A DNA stretch of 64,000 nucleotides, taken from the NCBI GenBank assembly GCA_035296625.1, contig DATHAO010000058.1, positions 1 to 64,000 on the forward strand, written 5' to 3'. The DNA comes from DATCLS01 sp035296625. Lineage in GTDB: Bacteria > Actinomycetota > Acidimicrobiia > Acidimicrobiales > VFJN01. The notes beneath the pieces are model-generated. The model made no database searches. It was not told the origin of the DNA and saw only the letters and a list, made by a program, of their open reading frames with translations. A program made the translations under genes and the position numbers. Shown here piece after piece: positions 25,741-35,571 of this stretch (position 1 is its first letter; the number at the start of each line of letters is the position of its first letter).

Positions 25741-26646
25741 ATGATCCCGACCCGCCGTGCACGCGCCCGCGCCGCCCACCCGGCCGGACCCCCGGCCCCG
25801 GAACGCCACCTCGGGCCCGCGCCGCCGCCGGCCTCGACCGTCGCACCATCTCTGGCAGCCTCAGCGGTGCCGATGCCGACCGCGGGCCCGCCGCCGACCG
25901 ACGATCGGCCGCCGGCCGCCCCACCAACGTCCGCCGCACGGGCGTCGACCGCCGCGCGGGCCGCCACCGATGCAGCGGTGGCGCCGGTCGCGATCACCGC
26001 ACCGCCGCCTGCGGCCAGGCCGGCGCTCCGCCAGACACGGGTGACGGCGCTGACCGGCCAACGCCAGGTGACCGACGCCGCGAGGCCGGTCGTCCCGGTG
26101 TCCCCCTCCGACGGCGCTCGCGCCGGCGGGCCCCCACCGTCTCCCGACCGCGGGCCGGAGCGCGGGGCGAGGGTCGTCCGGCCAGGCGCCCGGGGCATGG
26201 CCGACCCCGCACGCGGCCGGGACGGGATCGGGTGGCTCTCGGGCGACGAGCGGGACGGGCTCGGCATGCGGGTCCTGTCCCGGCCGTGGCTCGTCGAGCT
26301 GCGGCTCGACGGCGAGCTCGACATGGCGACGGCGCCGCGCCTGGCCGAGGCCGTCGCCTGGCTGCGCCGCGGCGGTCGCACCGTGGTCGTCGACACCCGG
26401 GGTCTGGTGTTCGTGGGCGTCGCGGGCGAGCGGGCCCTGCGGGCGGCCGTCACCGGGCCGGACGGCGGGCGCGACCCCCAGGTCCTGATCGTCGTCGGCG
26501 CCGCCGTGGGGCGTCTGCGCCGCATGCTGGCGTTGGCGGTCCGCGCGGGCGGCGCAGCGGGTCTCACGGGCCACGCGGCGGGTCATGCGGGCGGGGCAGC
26601 GGGGCGCACGGGCCGCGCCGCATCTCGTCCCGGGCCGTGTAGCTGA
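25741..26646 (+). CDS. STAS-domain (anti-sigma-factor-antagonist-like) protein with long disordered N terminus
   Basis: 301 residues. Residues 1-170 are Pro/Ala/Arg-rich and probably disordered. Residues about 178-265 resemble a STAS domain: LVELRLDGELDMATAPRLAE, GGRTVVVDTRGLVFVGVAGE, RALRAAV. Where phosphorylatable antagonists have Asp-Ser (for example FLDSAG), this protein has FVGVAG, so the usual regulatory Ser is absent. The tail is Gly/Ala/His/Arg repeats. The ATG at 25741 has AAGGAGGG upstream at about 9 nt. A role in an anti-sigma/STAS switch is only suggested. The N-terminal region could also be non-coding, with a later GTG/ATG start (ATG 26197). Confidence 0.6.
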   Translation: MIPTRRARARAAHPAGPPAPERHLGPAPPPASTVAPSLAASAVPMPTAGPPPTDDRPPAAPPTSAARASTAARAATDAAVAPVAITAPPPAARPALRQTRVTALTGQRQVTDAARPVVPVSPSDGARAGGPPPSPDRGPERGARVVRPGARGMADPARGRDGIGWLSGDERDGLGMRVLSRPWLVELRLDGELDMATAPRLAEAVAWLRRGGRTVVVDTRGLVFVGVAGERALRAAVTGPDGGRDPQVLIVVGAAVGRLRRMLALAVRAGGAAGLTGHAAGHAGGAAGRTGRAASRPGPCS

Positions 26647-26648
26647 CA

Positions 26649-26671
26649 AACCCGACCTCTATGCTCGGGTT
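26649..26671. terminator. Inverted repeat between the STAS gene and DUF4395 gene
   Basis: AACCCGA-(9 nt)-TCGGGTT, perfect 7-bp arms, beginning 2 nt after the STAS stop. It may be a terminator (no U-tract) or an operator, since it lies 42-64 nt upstream of the next start. Confidence 0.45.
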
Positions 26672-26712
26672 AGGCGGGACGGTGTGGCGCCGCCCCGCCC
26701 GAGGAGCGTCGC

Positions 26713-27216
26713 ATGGCAGGCATCATCGGCTTCCCCGATCCGGTCGACGAGGTGTCGGCCAGGCTGGTGGCCGGCGGCGTCGTGGGCCTGTCCGTTGCCG
26801 CCATCGCCCTCGATCAGCCGTGGCTCACCGCCGTGATCGCCTACGGCTTCGTGGCCCGGGTGCTGTCGGGTCCCACCCTCAGCCCGCTCGGCCGGCTGGT
26901 GACCCGCGTCGTGCGTCCCCGCCTGGCGGTCCCGCCCCGGCCCGTGCCGGGCCCGCCCAAGCGCTTCGCCCAGGCGATCGGCGCGACGTTCTCCCTGACG
27001 GCGGCGGTGCTGGCGCTCGGCTTCGGCCTGACCGGCGCCGCGTGGATCGTGTTGGGTCTACTCGCCGTGGCGGCAAGCCTCGAGGCGTTCCTCGGCTTCT
27101 GCCTCGGTTGTCAGGCCTTCGCCCTGCTCATGCGAGCTGGCGTCATCCCGGCCGAGGTGTGCGAGCGCTGCACCGACCTGTGGGCGCCCCGCCCAGGCGG
27201 CGCGGGCACCGCCTGA
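26713..27216 (+). CDS. DUF4395 membrane protein
   Basis: 167 residues of the DUF4395 family, common in actinobacteria and often near thiosulfate sulfurtransferase or thioredoxin-type genes; function unknown. Seen: IGFPDPVDEVSARLVAGGVV, FVARVLSGPTLSPLGRLVTR, VPGPPKRFAQAIGA, and the C-terminal double-cysteine signature FLGFCLGCQAFALLMRAGVI followed by VCERC. Four hydrophobic segments. The conserved CxxC near the membrane face suggests a thiol or metal role (inference). The ATG at 26713 has GAGGAG at 7-nt spacing. Confidence 0.9.
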   Translation: MAGIIGFPDPVDEVSARLVAGGVVGLSVAAIALDQPWLTAVIAYGFVARVLSGPTLSPLGRLVTRVVRPRLAVPPRPVPGPPKRFAQAIGATFSLTAAVLALGFGLTGAAWIVLGLLAVAASLEAFLGFCLGCQAFALLMRAGVIPAEVCERCTDLWAPRPGGAGTA

Positions 27217-27256
27217 GACCACGCGCAGCCGCCGGCAGCGCCCGACAGCCCGGCCC

Positions 27257-28000
27257 GTGGACCCCCGCCGTCCCGTCCGGCGGCGGTCCGCCGGTGACGG
27301 GTGCCCGAGGCCGGGCTGGCGTGAACCCGGTTGGTCGTCAACCGGCGTCATCGGGGCCCGGTTTGCCGCGCCAGGTCGACGCCGGTCCGCCGTGGTCGAG
27401 GGGTGGCTGGCCCGGCCGGGACTGGCGTGGTCCTGCTGGGCGGTCACCACGCTGTACTCGGCGCTCGTGGCCGCCGGTGGGCGCCTGACCGCGGACGTCG
27501 TGGGCATGGGGCGGGTGGACCCGGCGTCTCCGCCGGTCGACATCCACTCGGTCGTCGTGCTGGGCGACGGCCGCCGGCGCTGGCTGGTCGACCCGTACTT
27601 CTGGGTGCCGCCGATCGCCGAGCCGGCCGGCGACGCCCTGCGCCCGGGCCTGTGGTCCGAGGCGTTCGCCGACGGACCTGCGTGGTGCACGGCCGTCAGT
27701 CACTCTTCGGGGCGCAGCGTGCTGCGCCACCGCACGTTCACAATTCCGCTCGACGCCGAGGACGTCGAGGCGCTGTGCCGGGTGTCGGTCACCTTCACCG
27801 GCGTCGCGTCCCGTCCCTGGGCCAACGTCGCCACGGCCGATGGGGCGGTCGCCGCGAGCCTCGACCGCGACGGGGTGGCTCGGGTGCGCCGGTGGCGGGC
27901 CGGCCCGGCGCAGACATGGAGGATCACGCCCGAGGTCGTCGTGCTGCCCGACTGGCCGGCCGCCGAGGCCGCGGTCGCCGGTCTCGCCCTGTCGGCCTGA
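27257..28000 (+). CDS. N-acetyltransferase-like (arylamine NAT-fold) protein
   Basis: 247 residues, not a close match to a named family. A Cys-His-Asp triad spaced as in arylamine N-acetyltransferases is visible: C60 in LAWSCWAVTTLYSALVA, H97 in VDIHSVVVL and D112 in RRWLVDPYFW (37 and 15 residues apart; in classical NATs about 38 and 15). The rest is a beta-rich C-terminal half. The N-terminal 45 residues look like noise, so the true start is uncertain (GTG at 27257 or the GTG at 27392, which gives 202 residues but would keep the triad). It lies between DUF4395 and the PPOX gene on the same strand. Confidence 0.6.
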   Translation: MDPRRPVRRRSAGDGCPRPGWREPGWSSTGVIGARFAAPGRRRSAVVEGWLARPGLAWSCWAVTTLYSALVAAGGRLTADVVGMGRVDPASPPVDIHSVVVLGDGRRRWLVDPYFWVPPIAEPAGDALRPGLWSEAFADGPAWCTAVSHSSGRSVLRHRTFTIPLDAEDVEALCRVSVTFTGVASRPWANVATADGAVAASLDRDGVARVRRWRAGPAQTWRITPEVVVLPDWPAAEAAVAGLALSA

Positions 28001-28027
28001 TCCCGGCGACGCCGTAGCCTCGCGGGC

Positions 28028-28459
28028 GTGAGCATTCTCACCGACGAGGCACGCCGGGTCATCGAGTCGGGCCGGCTGGCGCATCTGTCCACCACCAACC
28101 CCGACGGCAGCCCGCAGGTGAGCCTCGTATGGGTCGGGCTCGACGGCGACGAGCTGGTCTGTGGCCACATGGGCATGCGCCAGAAGCTCCGCAACGTGCA
28201 GCGTGACGGGCGCGTCGCCCTGTCGCTCGAGACCGGCGCCCGCAATGCGATGGGGCTCGACGAGTACCTGGTCGTGCACGGCACCGCCCGGGTCACCGAG
28301 GGCGGCGCCGCCGAGCTGCTGCAGCGCCTGGCGCACGTCTACCTCGGCCCCGACGTGCGGTTCCCGCCGGGGAGCGACGACGACCCGCCGCCGGGTTACG
28401 TGCTGCGCATCACCCCCGAGCGCCTGGGCGGCGTCGGGCACTGGTCCTCCGGGGAGTAA
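28028..28459 (+). CDS. PPOX-class F420-dependent oxidoreductase family protein
   Basis: 143 residues of split beta-barrel (FMN/F420-binding) fold: RLAHLSTTNPDGSPQVSLVW, a family hallmark, then HMGMRQKLRNVQRDGRVALS and YLVVHGTARVTEGG. Actinobacterial members of this TIGR03618-like group use coenzyme F420. The substrate is unknown. The GTG at 28028 is 6 nt upstream of the first conserved codons. A GC-only stretch (28460-28537, runs of GGCCCC) separates it from the convergent next gene and may act as terminator. Confidence 0.88.
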   Translation: MSILTDEARRVIESGRLAHLSTTNPDGSPQVSLVWVGLDGDELVCGHMGMRQKLRNVQRDGRVALSLETGARNAMGLDEYLVVHGTARVTEGGAAELLQRLAHVYLGPDVRFPPGSDDDPPPGYVLRITPERLGGVGHWSSGE

Positions 28460-28537
28460 CCCGGCCCTCGGCCCGGCCGCGGCCCCGGCCCGGGCCGGCC
28501 CGGGGCTCGGCCCCGGCCCCGGCTCGGCCCCGCCCGC

Positions 28538-30436
<1,899 letters not shown>

Positions 30437-30511
30437 GGTGCCCCGGGCGTCCTTGCCAGGCGGGCCTTGGCCGGTCGCGGGCGCGCGGCCGGATCGCCCC
30501 GGCCGTGCCGG

Positions 30512-31558
30512 TCAGGCCACCGCCAGCGGGGCGGCGGCGAGCACGCCGAGCGCCCGATCGACGTCGGACTCGTCGTTGTGGAGGTGGCAGGACAGCCGCA
30601 GACGGCCGGCGCGGGCCGAGGCGGCGATGCCGGCGGCGGCCAGCCGCTCCCGGGTGCCGTCGGGCACGGCGAGCGACACGATGGCCGACGGCCCCGGCGC
30701 CAGCCCGAGTCCCGCCCGCAGGCGGTTGGCGAGGGCCACGTCGTGGCGGTGGATGGCGTCGACGCCGATGCGGGTGAGCAGCTCGAGCGACGAGCGCTGG
30801 CCCAGCCATGCCGGCCACACCGGTGACACGTCGAGGCGCCGCACCCCCTCGGCCAGCCGCAGCGGGGCGCCGTAGCAGGAGTCCCACGGGTCCTCGCCGG
30901 CGTACCACCCCGCGCCCGCCGGACGCACGGCGTCGAGCGCCTCGGCGGTGCCGGCTAGGAACGCCGTGCCGCGGGGCGCCAGCAGCCACTTGTAGCCGGC
31001 GCCCACGACCCAGTCGGCATCGCCGCAGGCATCGAGTGGCAGCCAGCCGGCGGCCTGGGTGACGTCGAGCAGGACCCGGGCGCCGCCGGCGCGCGCGGCG
31101 CCGAGAAGCGCGACCGGGTCGAGGACCGTGCCGTCGGCGGACTGCACGACGGACGTTGCCACCAGGTCGACCGTGCGGTCGACGGCGTCGACCAGCCGCT
31201 CGACCGGCACGGTGCGGACGCGCACGCCGTCGGACCGCCGGGCCAGAAACGGCCACAGCACCGAGGTGAACTCGCCCTCGGGGGCGAGCACCGTGGACCC
31301 TGGGGGCAGTGCCTCGGCGACGAGTCCCACCAGCGGCGATACCTGGGCGGCGATCGCCACGCGGTCGCCGGGCACGCCGACCAGGGCGCCGAACAGCGAG
31401 CGGCAGGCGGCGATCGCCTCGTCGACGGCGGGGACGTCGAGGCGGCCCTCCATGCGGGCGCGCTCGGCGCCCAACACCACTTCGGCCGTCGCCGTGGGCG
31501 CGAGGCCGTAGGTGGCGGTGTCGAGGTAGGTCCGGGTCGGGGCGAACAAGGAGCGCAT
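30512..31558 (-). CDS. Class V aminotransferase (cysteine desulfurase-like PLP enzyme)
   Basis: 348 residues of fold-type I. TYLDTATYGLAP at the N terminus, LLDVTQAAGWLPLDACGDAD before the PLP pocket, and the Schiff-base lysine in VVGAGYKWLLAPRG identify class V. No conserved loop cysteine typical of desulfurases is seen; the kynureninase/isopenicillin-epimerase-like branch is possible, so substrate is open. The ATG at 31558 is chosen over an upstream GTG because it precedes MRSLFAPTRTYLDTATYG. It is divergent from a LysR regulator with an operator-like repeat between, so it is probably that regulator's target. Confidence 0.85.
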   Translation of the reverse strand: MRSLFAPTRTYLDTATYGLAPTATAEVVLGAERARMEGRLDVPAVDEAIAACRSLFGALVGVPGDRVAIAAQVSPLVGLVAEALPPGSTVLAPEGEFTSVLWPFLARRSDGVRVRTVPVERLVDAVDRTVDLVATSVVQSADGTVLDPVALLGAARAGGARVLLDVTQAAGWLPLDACGDADWVVGAGYKWLLAPRGTAFLAGTAEALDAVRPAGAGWYAGEDPWDSCYGAPLRLAEGVRRLDVSPVWPAWLGQRSSLELLTRIGVDAIHRHDVALANRLRAGLGLAPGPSAIVSLAVPDGTRERLAAAGIAASARAGRLRLSCHLHNDESDVDRALGVLAAAPLAVA

Positions 31559-31601
31559 GCCACGATCGTCCCCCCGCACCGGTACCAAGACAAGATCTGG
31601 C

Positions 31602-31624
31602 TTCCTTGTCGATCACCCAAGGAA
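31602..31624. promoter_or_regulatory. LysR-type operator candidate
   Basis: TTCCTTG-(9 nt)-CAAGGAA, perfect 7-bp arms, in the 88-bp gap between the divergent aminotransferase and lysR genes. Length and symmetry fit a LysR recognition site. A second, weaker CAAGACAAG element lies just upstream (31586-31594). Confidence 0.7.
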
Positions 31625-31646
31625 CGTTTGGGTCTACCGTGAGGAG

Positions 31647-32639
31647 ATGATCGGCACGCAGCGGCTCGAGGTGCTCCAGCAGGTCGCCCGGCACGGCTCG
31701 CTCGCCGGCGCGGCTCGGGCGCTGGCCTGCACGCAGCCCGCCATCGCCCACCACATGACCGAGTTGGAACGCGAGGTGGGCACGCCGCTCGTCGTCCGCC
31801 ACGGGCGCGGCGTGCGCCTCACCGACGCAGGCGCCGCGCTGGCCGCCCACGCGGACGCCGTGCTGTCCCGCCTGGCCGCAGCGCGCGACGAGGTGGCCGC
31901 GATCGCCGGCCTGCGGGCGGGGCGGGTCCGCATCGCCGCCTACCCGACCGCCGCCGCCACGATCGTGCCCGGTGCGATCGCCGCTCTGCTGGCCGACCAC
32001 CCCGGCGTCGACGTGTCGCTCCGCGAGCTCGAGCCGCCCGAGGCGCTCGCCGCCCTGCGGGCCGGCGAGGTCGATCTGGCGGTCACGTTCCGCTACCCCG
32101 AGGCGCCAGTCGCGGTGGCGGCGGGCGCAGGGATCGCGGGTGCGGGTAGGAGCACCGACCCGGCGGGTGCGGGCGCCGGCGCCCGGGTCGGCGTCGGGGC
32201 GGCGGGCGCCTCGGGCATCGACCGGGGCCTGGCGGTCACGGCGCTGTCCGAGGACCCGATCGACGTCGTCGTGCCTGCCGACCATCCGGCGGCCGGACGC
32301 GACGCGCACGACCTGGCCGACCTCGCCCGCGAGACGTGGGTGGCCGGGTGCGACCGGTGCCGCGCCCACCTGGTGGCGCAGTGCCGCATGTCGGGGTTCG
32401 AGCCGCGGGTGGCGTTCACGACCGACGACTTCGTGACGCAGCAGGCGCTGGTGGCGGCGGGGTTGGCGGTGGCCGCCATGCCGCGGTCCACCCTCGGGGC
32501 GCATGCCGATCCGGGCCTGCGGGCGGCGCCGTGCCGCGACCTCGGCCGACGCGTGGTCGAGGTGGTCCTGGCCGGCGATCCCGTCCCGCCGGCGGTCCAC
32601 GCCCTGCGTTCGCGCCTCGTCGCCGCCCATCGTCGCTGA
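31647..32639 (+). CDS. LysR-family transcriptional regulator
   Basis: 330 residues. The N-terminal winged helix (residues 1-60: RLEVLQQVARHGSLAGAARA, TQPAIAHHMTELEREVGTPL, then LTDAGAAL) is standard. The substrate-binding half begins at about residue 90 (GRVRIAAYPTAAATIVPGAI). An Ala/Gly-rich insertion of about 40 residues (AAGAGIAGAGRSTDPAGAGA) sits in the middle of the effector domain between VTFRYPEAP and LAVTALSEDP. The ATG at 31647 has AGGAG very close; the next in-frame start is far inside. Expected to control the divergent aminotransferase gene. Confidence 0.9.
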   Translation: MIGTQRLEVLQQVARHGSLAGAARALACTQPAIAHHMTELEREVGTPLVVRHGRGVRLTDAGAALAAHADAVLSRLAAARDEVAAIAGLRAGRVRIAAYPTAAATIVPGAIAALLADHPGVDVSLRELEPPEALAALRAGEVDLAVTFRYPEAPVAVAAGAGIAGAGRSTDPAGAGAGARVGVGAAGASGIDRGLAVTALSEDPIDVVVPADHPAAGRDAHDLADLARETWVAGCDRCRAHLVAQCRMSGFEPRVAFTTDDFVTQQALVAAGLAVAAMPRSTLGAHADPGLRAAPCRDLGRRVVEVVLAGDPVPPAVHALRSRLVAAHRR

Positions 32640-32821
32640 CGTTTCGCCAGCACGTCGATGGTCGCGGCCGTGGCCCGGGCGGGCACCCCGGTCCGGCCTC
32701 GACGTGGCCGCGTCCCGGCCCGCGCCGGCCGGGCAGCGCGGCCCCGCCGGCCCTCGCCGGCCCCCACGGGCCCGGCGCCGCGACGGTCCGGGGGCCCCGG
32801 CACGCGTGGCAGTCTGTCCCG

Positions 32822-33517
32822 ATGCCCGAGGCCTGGGACTCGATCACGATCGAACGGATCGACCCGTCGTCGTACCTGGTCCTCGGCACGGGGGCCTGCG
32901 CGCTGCTCGCCGTCGCGGTCGACGGGATCTGGCGCCGGGCCCGCAACGTGGTGACGATCGTGCACGAGGGCGGCCACGCCGTCATCGCCGTGCTCACCGG
33001 GCGCCGGCTCACGGGCATCCGCCTGCACTCCGACACCTCGGGCCTCACGCTGTCGGTCGGCAGGCCCCGCGGCCCGGGCATGGTCGCCACGGCCGCCGCT
33101 GGCTACATCAGCCCGTCGCTCGTCGGCCTCGTCGGCGTCGCGCTGCTGGCCGTCGAGCAGGTCACGGTCATGCTGTGGGCGGCCACCATCGTGCTGCTCC
33201 TCATGCTGATCATGGTCCGCAACCTCTACGGCGCCCTGACGCTACTCGTCACCGGCGCCGCCGTCGTGGCCGTGTCACTGCTCGCCTCACCGGACGTGCA
33301 GGCGGCGTTCGGCCACACGATGACCTGGTTCCTTCTGCTCGGCGGCGTCCGCCCCGTCAACGAGCTCCGCCGCCAGCGCCGCCGCCAGCCCGGCTGGAAT
33401 TCCGACGCCGACCAGCTCGCCCACCTCACGCGCCTGCCGGCCGGGGTGTGGGTGGCGGTCTTCGGCCTGGTCACGGTCGGTGCGCTGGCCGCCGGCACTT
33501 GGCTCCTGCTCGCCTGA
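32822..33517 (+). CDS. M50B-like membrane metallopeptidase
   Basis: 231 residues with about five hydrophobic segments. The zinc motif HEGGH (H48, E49, H52 in TIVHEGGHAVIAVLTGRRL) lies in the second segment and is followed by LTGIRLHSDTSGLTLSVGRP, the layout of the peptidase M50B-like family, a relative of site-2 proteases. A second-site motif such as NxxPxxxxD is replaced by GVRPVNELRRQRR, which could supply the distal ligand. The substrate is unknown. The ATG at 32822 gives family length; the 180 bases before it are GC-only and contain no other gene I can support. Confidence 0.82.
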   Translation: MPEAWDSITIERIDPSSYLVLGTGACALLAVAVDGIWRRARNVVTIVHEGGHAVIAVLTGRRLTGIRLHSDTSGLTLSVGRPRGPGMVATAAAGYISPSLVGLVGVALLAVEQVTVMLWAATIVLLLMLIMVRNLYGALTLLVTGAAVVAVSLLASPDVQAAFGHTMTWFLLLGGVRPVNELRRQRRRQPGWNSDADQLAHLTRLPAGVWVAVFGLVTVGALAAGTWLLLA

Positions 33518-33601
33518 TCCCCTCCTTGCGCACGCAGCGAGCGGGCACGCCTTCGCTCGCGATGCCCGGCGGCCGTTCACCTCCAACTAACGTCGCCCCT
33601 G

Positions 33602-35476
33602 ATGGCGGGCCGAGGTGGGCACTCGAGCGCTGACCGGCACCGCCCGGGCCGTGTGAGCGACGGCGCGGGCGGGGAGCGCGAGCCCCGCCCGGGCAATCTC
33701 GGAGGCAGAGTTCGCGAGCGGGGCGAGCGCGACGGCCCGTGGACGACGACCGCTCTCGCCGCCGGTCCGGCCACGGTCGCCGGCCCCTACGTGGTGCAGT
33801 CGGCCGTGAGACGGGCGCCAGAGGGTGTGGTCGGTGGACCAGGGCCGCGAGATGCCCGCGCCGGGCTCGGCGCGGCGGCGGCCACCCGTCTCCATCGTGG
33901 TCCCGCCGGCGAGGGCGGCGACGACGGCTCGCCGCACCCGGGGCGCACCGCTACGTCCGAGCGCGGCCGCAGCGCAGGCCGCCGGGGCGGCAGCGGCGGC
34001 GGCCGCGACGACGGCCCGGTTCCCGGCGAGGACGGCAGGGCCCCGGGCAAGCGCCGCCGGTCGGGCCGCCAGCGGGTCGTCCTGGCCGCGCTCGCCGTCG
34101 TCCTGATCGTGTGCGTCTCCGGTGCATCGGTCGCTGGCTACGCCCTCGTCAAGTACGGCAGCATCGACCGCGTCTCCGATATCGACATCGCCTCGGCCCC
34201 CCCCGGGGAGCCGGAGAACTTCCTCATCGTGGGCAGCGACACCCGCGAGGGCACGGACGACGCCGGCGAGGTCGCCGGGCACCGCAGCGACACGATCATG
34301 ATCGCCCGCGTCGATCCCGCATCCGACCGGCTGGCGCTGCTCTCGTTTCCCCGCGATCTGATCGTCACGCTCGCCGGGACGGGGGAGCGAGGCATGATCA
34401 ACGCTGCGTACAGCATGGAGAACGGCGAGCAGGTCCTGATCGACACGATCAAGCAGAACTTCGGCATCCCGATCCACCACTACGTCGAGATCGACTTCCA
34501 CGGGTTCCAGCAGCTGGTGGACACGATCGGCGGGGTGTCGGTGTGGATCCCGAACGCCGTGCGCGACACCCACTCGGGCCTGTTCATCGAGCAGCTGGGG
34601 TGCGTGCGGCTCAACGGCGACCAGGGCCTGCAGTTCGCCCGCTCGCGGTACCTCGACTACCTCAACGACGGCGAGTGGGAGCGCGACCCCCAGTCCGACG
34701 TCAGCCGCAACCAGCGCCAGCAGATCTTCATCGAGCGGGCGATGGCCAAAGCGCTCAGCCAGGTGCGGTCGAACCCGCTGCGCATGCGTGAACTGGTCGA
34801 CATCGGCGTGAGCACCATCCGCCTCGACGACCAGCTCGGCGTCGGCGACATCGTCGACCTGGCCGAGGGCTTCCGCGACTTCAGCGCCGACGCCCTCGAG
34901 AACTATCCCCTGCCCACCACGCCGAGCCCGACGAACGAGAACCGGCTCGTGCTCGCCGACGGCGAGGCGGAGCCGATCCTGAACGTGTTCCGCGGGCTGC
35001 CGCCGGGCGAGGTCGGCGCCTCGGCCGTCGGGGTGACCGTCCTGAACGGCACGGACCAGGAGGGCTTCGCCCGCGACATCTCGGGTGCCCTCCAGGAGGT
35101 GGGCTTCGACATGCGCGAGGCGGACTCGGTCGCCGAGCGCCCGCCGCACTCGATCGTGCGCTACGCGCCCGGCCAGGAGAACTACGGCATGCGGCTGGCC
35201 CGCCACCTCACGGCCGGGGCCGACCTCGTCGAGGACCCGGCGGTCGAGCCGGGCGAGGTCGTGCTCGTCGCCGGCGCGGACTTCACGACGGTGCACGACC
35301 AGCCGACGCCGCTCGACCGGATGCCGACCACGACGGTCCCGGGCGCGCCCGCCACGAGCGCGACGACTGCGCCGGCCGAGACGACCACGACACGCCCGCC
35401 GCCGCCCTCCACCACCACCACGGCGCCGAACGGCTACATCGTGGGCGACCCGCCGGCCGGCGCCACCTGCGAGTAG
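33602..35476 (+). CDS. LytR-CpsA-Psr (LCP) family cell-wall glycopolymer ligase with LytR_C domain
   Basis: 624 residues. Residues 1-150 are Gly/Arg-rich cytoplasmic tail, 159-182 the single membrane anchor, about 205-370 the extracellular LCP domain (FLIVGSDTRE, HRSDTIMIARVDPASDRLAL, SFPRDLIV, RLNGDQGLQFARSRY and a later Arg-rich helix SRNQRQQIFIERAM), about 480-565 a LytR_C domain (VGVTVLNGTDQEGFARDISG), then a Thr/Pro-rich tail. LCP enzymes attach polyprenyl-linked glycopolymers to peptidoglycan; in this group probably arabinogalactan-like or capsule polymers. The ATG at 33602 is the first in frame, but a later start would shorten only the disordered tail. Confidence 0.9.
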   Translation: MAGRGGHSSADRHRPGRVSDGAGGEREPRPGNLGGRVRERGERDGPWTTTALAAGPATVAGPYVVQSAVRRAPEGVVGGPGPRDARAGLGAAAATRLHRGPAGEGGDDGSPHPGRTATSERGRSAGRRGGSGGGRDDGPVPGEDGRAPGKRRRSGRQRVVLAALAVVLIVCVSGASVAGYALVKYGSIDRVSDIDIASAPPGEPENFLIVGSDTREGTDDAGEVAGHRSDTIMIARVDPASDRLALLSFPRDLIVTLAGTGERGMINAAYSMENGEQVLIDTIKQNFGIPIHHYVEIDFHGFQQLVDTIGGVSVWIPNAVRDTHSGLFIEQLGCVRLNGDQGLQFARSRYLDYLNDGEWERDPQSDVSRNQRQQIFIERAMAKALSQVRSNPLRMRELVDIGVSTIRLDDQLGVGDIVDLAEGFRDFSADALENYPLPTTPSPTNENRLVLADGEAEPILNVFRGLPPGEVGASAVGVTVLNGTDQEGFARDISGALQEVGFDMREADSVAERPPHSIVRYAPGQENYGMRLARHLTAGADLVEDPAVEPGEVVLVAGADFTTVHDQPTPLDRMPTTTVPGAPATSATTAPAETTTTRPPPPSTTTTAPNGYIVGDPPAGATCE

Positions 35477-35571
35477 CGCGACGACCGGTGGAGGCGGCGC
35501 CGCCGCCCGGTGCATGTCGTCGCCGCCCCGGTGCATGCCGGTGCAGCGCCGCGCTGTAGCGTCGCTCCTCG

